DNA from: CAZHJK01 sp964533275
Lineage (GTDB): Bacteria; Bacillota; Clostridia; Eubacteriales; Garciellaceae
Length of the DNA stretch: 63,185 bases
Reading direction: 5' to 3'
NCBI GenBank assembly: GCA_964533275.1
Contig: CAZHJK010000016.1
Coordinates: forward strand, 1-63,185
Shown here: positions 60,709-63,185 of the stretch, in pieces
Numbering within the stretch: the first letter of the stretch is position 1
Layout: each line of letters starts with the position of its first letter
Translations under genes and position numbers: made by a program
The notes under the pieces: generated by a model
What the model saw: only the letters and a program-made list of their open reading frames with translations
Database searches by the model: none
Told to the model about the DNA's origin: nothing

Positions 60709-61476
60709 ATGACTAATTTATTTGATCTAAAAGGTAAAGTAGCAGTAGTAACAGGGGCTTCCTCTGGATTAGGAGTACAATTTGCTAAAGCTTTAGCAAG
60801 AGAGGGTGCTGACCTTGCAATTGTTGCAAGAAGATTAGAAAAATTGGAAGTTGTAAAATCAGAAATTGAAGCACTTGGAGTACGCTGTCTTACAGTTAAA
60901 TGTGATGTAACAAAAGTTAATGAAATACATGAAGCTGTTAATAAAATAAATGAATACTATGGAACAATCGATATTTTAGTGAACAATGCAGGTCTTGGAT
61001 TAGTAGAACCAGCTCACTTACAAAGTGATAACACATGGGAAACTATGATGGATGTGAATGTAAACGGTGTTTATTATTTTGCTCGTGAAGTAGGAAAAAT
61101 TATGGTTGAAAAAAATTATGGTAAGATTATAAATATAGGTTCAATACACAGTACTGTTGCTATGATTGGTTCCCCTCTAAGTGCATACTGCACTACTAAG
61201 GGTGCTGTTAAAATGATGACAAAGGCATTAGCAAGTGAATGGGCACAATATAATATTACTGTAAATGCTGTTGGACCGGGATATTTTCCAAGTGAAATGA
61301 CAGAAGATGTACTATCTGATAATAGTTTTCAACAAGCAATTAAAGCATACTGTCCAATGGGAAGACCTGGTCAAGAAGGTGAACTAGACGGAATTATGAT
61401 TTATTTTGCATCAGATGCTTCTAGATATACTACTGGACAGCTTATTTCAGTTGATGGTGGATGGACTATAATCTAA
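60709..61476 (+). CDS. SDR-family oxidoreductase
   Basis: This 255-residue classical short-chain dehydrogenase has cofactor motif VTGASSGLGVQFA, NNAGLG, catalytic Ser in NIGSIHST and YxxxK as YCTTKGAVK, and ends QLISVDGGWTII. The R residues after the second strand (VARRLEKLE) suggest NADP(H). The closest groups by motif are gluconate 5-dehydrogenase and 3-oxoacyl-ACP-reductase-like SDRs. AGGAGG precedes ATG. Single-gene unit with strong terminator. Substrate not assignable. Confidence 0.9.
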   Translation: MTNLFDLKGKVAVVTGASSGLGVQFAKALAREGADLAIVARRLEKLEVVKSEIEALGVRCLTVKCDVTKVNEIHEAVNKINEYYGTIDILVNNAGLGLVEPAHLQSDNTWETMMDVNVNGVYYFAREVGKIMVEKNYGKIINIGSIHSTVAMIGSPLSAYCTTKGAVKMMTKALASEWAQYNITVNAVGPGYFPSEMTEDVLSDNSFQQAIKAYCPMGRPGQEGELDGIMIYFASDASRYTTGQLISVDGGWTII

Positions 61477-61525
61477 TATGCTATAATTATTAGAAAAGTA
61501 TTTTTTATATTAACTTTGGTATTAT

Positions 61526-61559
61526 GAGCCACTGGAATTTTCCCAGTGGCTCTTTTTTT
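61526..61559 (+). terminator. Terminator after the SDR gene
   Basis: GAGCCACTGG (61526-61535) pairs with CCAGTGGCTC (61543-61552), then T7. The rest of the 61560-61810 gap shows no gene. Confidence 0.92.
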
Positions 61560-61810
61560 ACATCCTCTAAAAATTCCCTAATGTCAGAATTAGAGTGTTC
61601 TTTATTCATATATCATACACTAACCTTAACTATTTAGAAATTTTTATTATTATACATAGATAAATCATTTTATATCGAGTAGGTATGTAATTAATAAGTA
61701 CTATCTGTTACAAACTTTTCTTCTAGTTAATTTTCTTTAAAATCCCTAAGGCAAGTTAAAGTTACTATTACTTACCAATGTTTTATATTGTTTTACTCTT
61801 ACTGTATTGA

Positions 61811-62368
61811 TTATTTAACCATCTTAGATATTGTTTTAAACTCTGAGACATTAGAATCCTTTAATAAGTCAAATAAAATTGTTTCTGTATTTACAATTAT
61901 TGCTCCCATTTGTTTCATCAAGTCTATCCCATTTAGATAGTCCTCTTTTGATCTAGATGTTACCCCGTCATTTACTAGATAGACTTCATATCCTTCATTT
62001 AATAAATCTCTTATGGTTTGGAATACACAAACATGGGTTTCCATTCCAGTTACTATAATCTTTTTCTTATCTAAATTTTTTAAGGTAGTCTTTACTTCCT
62101 CTGTATAAGCAGAAAATTGAGTTTTTTCTATCTTTTTATGAATTTCTATCCCATCATCCACTAACTCATTTACTGTGGAACCTAACCCTCTAGGATATTG
62201 TTCTGTTATAATTATAGGTATATCCATTAATTCAGATGCTTTTAGAAGAACTTTTGCATTCTTAATTATCTTTTTTTTATATTCCATTACTGCTGCTAAT
62301 CTATCTTGAATATCTATAATTAATAGCAAACAGTCTTCCTTTCTTAAAGTGAACTTATCTAAATTCAT
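61811..62368 (-). CDS. Isochorismatase-family cysteine hydrolase
   Basis: This 185-residue cysteine hydrolase has catalytic Asp in LLIIDIQDRL, Lys in EKTQFSAY and Cys in VTGMETHVCVFQTIRDLL (with the cis-peptide region before it). All three catalytic residues are present. The family includes nicotinamidases and ureido/amide hydrolases. It lacks an obvious nicotinamidase metal triad, so a general amidase such as YcaC-like is more likely. GGAGG-type SD upstream, single-gene unit. Confidence 0.88.
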   Translation of the reverse strand: MNLDKFTLRKEDCLLLIIDIQDRLAAVMEYKKKIIKNAKVLLKASELMDIPIIITEQYPRGLGSTVNELVDDGIEIHKKIEKTQFSAYTEEVKTTLKNLDKKKIIVTGMETHVCVFQTIRDLLNEGYEVYLVNDGVTSRSKEDYLNGIDLMKQMGAIIVNTETILFDLLKDSNVSEFKTISKMVK

Positions 62369-62472
62369 TGATTATGCCTCCAATATTATTATTTTATTAT
62401 TTATCCTTTAATGTTTTTCCTTATTTTATCCTTCATTCTTCAATTAATATTGTCAAAAAAATTATAGTACTA

Positions 62473-62595
62473 CTACTTCTTATTCTCTAATTCTCTTTTC
62501 AAATATTCTACTTCTTTTTTTAATGTTCCTACCTGTGCAAGAGCCGATAGCGCAAAAACAAATGCAATTGGCGCTAATAGACCAACATATTCCAT
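62473..62595 (-). CDS. 40-residue single-pass membrane protein
   Basis: ATG 62595 is preceded by AAGGAGGG and encodes one hydrophobic helix (LLAPIAFVFALSALAQ) followed by a charged coiled-coil-like tail (LKKEVEYLKRELENKK). The stop is at 62475-62473. The strong SD and helix-plus-coil design argue for a genuine small membrane protein of a type that recurs in clostridia. Its role is unknown. Confidence 0.75.
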   Translation of the reverse strand: MEYVGLLAPIAFVFALSALAQVGTLKKEVEYLKRELENKK

Positions 62596-62652
62596 ATTTA
62601 TCCCTCCTTCCTTTTATTTTTTCCTATTTACCAATCCATAACAAATCTACAG

Positions 62653-62860
62653 TCAATTTTTAATGCCTTCATTATCATTATTAATTATCTTCATAAAAGT
62701 TTCATTTTTAACATTTATAAGTTCTTGATTAAACTTTTGTGGTTCACCTAAAAATGGAGTATGAGAGCTGACTCTTCAAAAACTATTAATTTTTTACCCT
62801 TTGGTGCTTCAAGATTTTTATAATATTTTTCTACTGCTTGTAATATTAATAACATACTTA
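62653..62860 (-). pseudogene. Alpha/beta-hydrolase C-terminal fragment, frameshifted
   Basis: The minus strand reads LQAVEKYYKNLEAPKGKKL then IVFEESA. After a frameshift it continues HTPFLGEPQKFNQELINVKN and ends at TGA 62655-62653. This is the end of an alpha/beta hydrolase: beta-strand, then the catalytic-His segment SAHTPF, then the final helix. The N-terminal part is absent, so this is a decayed remnant. Confidence 0.6.
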
Positions 62861-62939
62861 TAATATTATATTTTCCATTATTTGTATCTTAAAAATGAAT
62901 TCAACATACATCCCAGCATCATTAAATAAGAGAATATGT

Positions 62940-63185
62940 TCAATTAATAATTTTGCCCTTGTTTTTGGCTAATTTCTCCCGCCATTCGCTTCGCTCCGTA
63001 GTTGTCAGTTTCGCCAATTCTGTTTCTTCACCAATAATTCTTAAAGGTTCTTGTGAGCGATAAGAACGTGTTAAGTTACCTGGGAATTTCTTATCCGTGA
63101 CATTTGGGTCGTTTTCAAATTCACCTGTTGGTTCTACTATATAAACGCGTTCTCTTCCTTCTCCTTTTGCTAATGCTGCTGCAAG
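62940..63185 (-). CDS. arr: Rifampin ADP-ribosyltransferase (Arr), C-terminal part, cut by the window edge
   Basis: An open frame enters from the right edge and stops at TGA (62942-62940), giving the last 81 residues. RERVYIVEPTGEFENDPNVTDKKFPGN and RSYRSQEPLRIIG closely match Arr, which inactivates rifamycins by ADP-ribosylation using NAD+. A C-terminal tail rich in Lys/Glu follows. The catalytic N-terminal part lies outside the window, so completeness cannot be judged. Confidence 0.85.
   Translation of the reverse strand, partial: LAAALAKGEGRERVYIVEPTGEFENDPNVTDKKFPGNLTRSYRSQEPLRIIGEETELAKLTTTERSEWREKLAKNKGKIIN

Noticed and set aside
1..63185. CRISPR array, tRNA or rRNA genes, prophage or toxin-antitoxin pair
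   Set aside because: No regularly spaced repeats, cloverleaf-like sequences, rRNA blocks or phage structural genes were seen in either strand.

Overview
The window is AT-rich and densely coded, and it looks like a chromosomal segment of an anaerobic, low-GC Gram-positive bacterium of the class Clostridia. The signs are strong purine-rich Shine-Dalgarno (SD) sites, frequent TTG/GTG starts, a rubrerythrin-type ferritin, an electron-transfer flavoprotein (ETF) linked dehydrogenase operon, an ECF transporter, and GH94 phosphorylases closely matching clostridial cellobiose phosphorylase. The exact genus is not assigned. No rRNA, tRNA or CRISPR was seen. The only mobile-element trace is a frameshifted transposase tail near 47.8 kb.

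Layout. 0.1-1.9 kb: a CcdA-TlpA thiol-redox fusion with an HxlR regulator. 2-4.5 kb: a eukaryote-type choline/carnitine acyltransferase and a ferritin-like protein. 4.5-12.5 kb: a minus-strand operon of a BON-GlpA-like flavoprotein, an FAD/NAD oxidoreductase, a DUF1667 Fe-S protein, an alkyl-DHAP-synthase-like FAD oxidase, EtfB, EtfA, a small protein and a YhfZ-type regulator. Its promoter lies between two copies of a 24-bp operator-like repeat. 12.6-17.4 kb: a B3/B4 protein, an HpcH/HpaI aldolase with an aminotransferase, and an FtsH-like protease.

17.4-26.3 kb holds the most interesting locus. It is a minus-strand operon behind a probable molybdenum-cofactor (Moco) riboswitch with a terminator. 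It encodes an FMN-binding lipoprotein, three exported proteins with sulfite-oxidase-fold-like modules, an ECF S component, an exported nucleotide-pyrophosphatase-like phosphodiesterase, two ECF ATPases, an ECF T component, a MobB-like GTPase with a Cys cluster, and a kinase-like protein. Read together, it looks like a salvage or uptake system for molybdopterin or a related pterin. I know of no description of such a system.

26.4-36.3 kb: an orphan histidine kinase beside a broken response regulator, a cation antiporter behind a yybP-ykoY manganese riboswitch, a MutS-like ATPase, a large exported multidomain protein, and a YeiE/YeiH-like pair. 36.3-47.7 kb: a LacI-controlled beta-glucoside disaccharide system (two GH94 phosphorylases, a full ABC importer, and a HAD phosphatase/mutase with an apparent AUA start). 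48-57 kb: small membrane and acetyltransferase genes, RsgA, a radical SAM protein of slightly higher GC, a TetR-ABC exporter and an alanine/glycine symporter. 57.9-63.2 kb: an autoregulated nitroreductase-TetR operon, small conserved proteins, an SDR, an isochorismatase-like hydrolase, a 40-residue membrane protein, an alpha/beta-hydrolase fragment, and the C-terminal part of a rifampin ADP-ribosyltransferase cut by the window edge.
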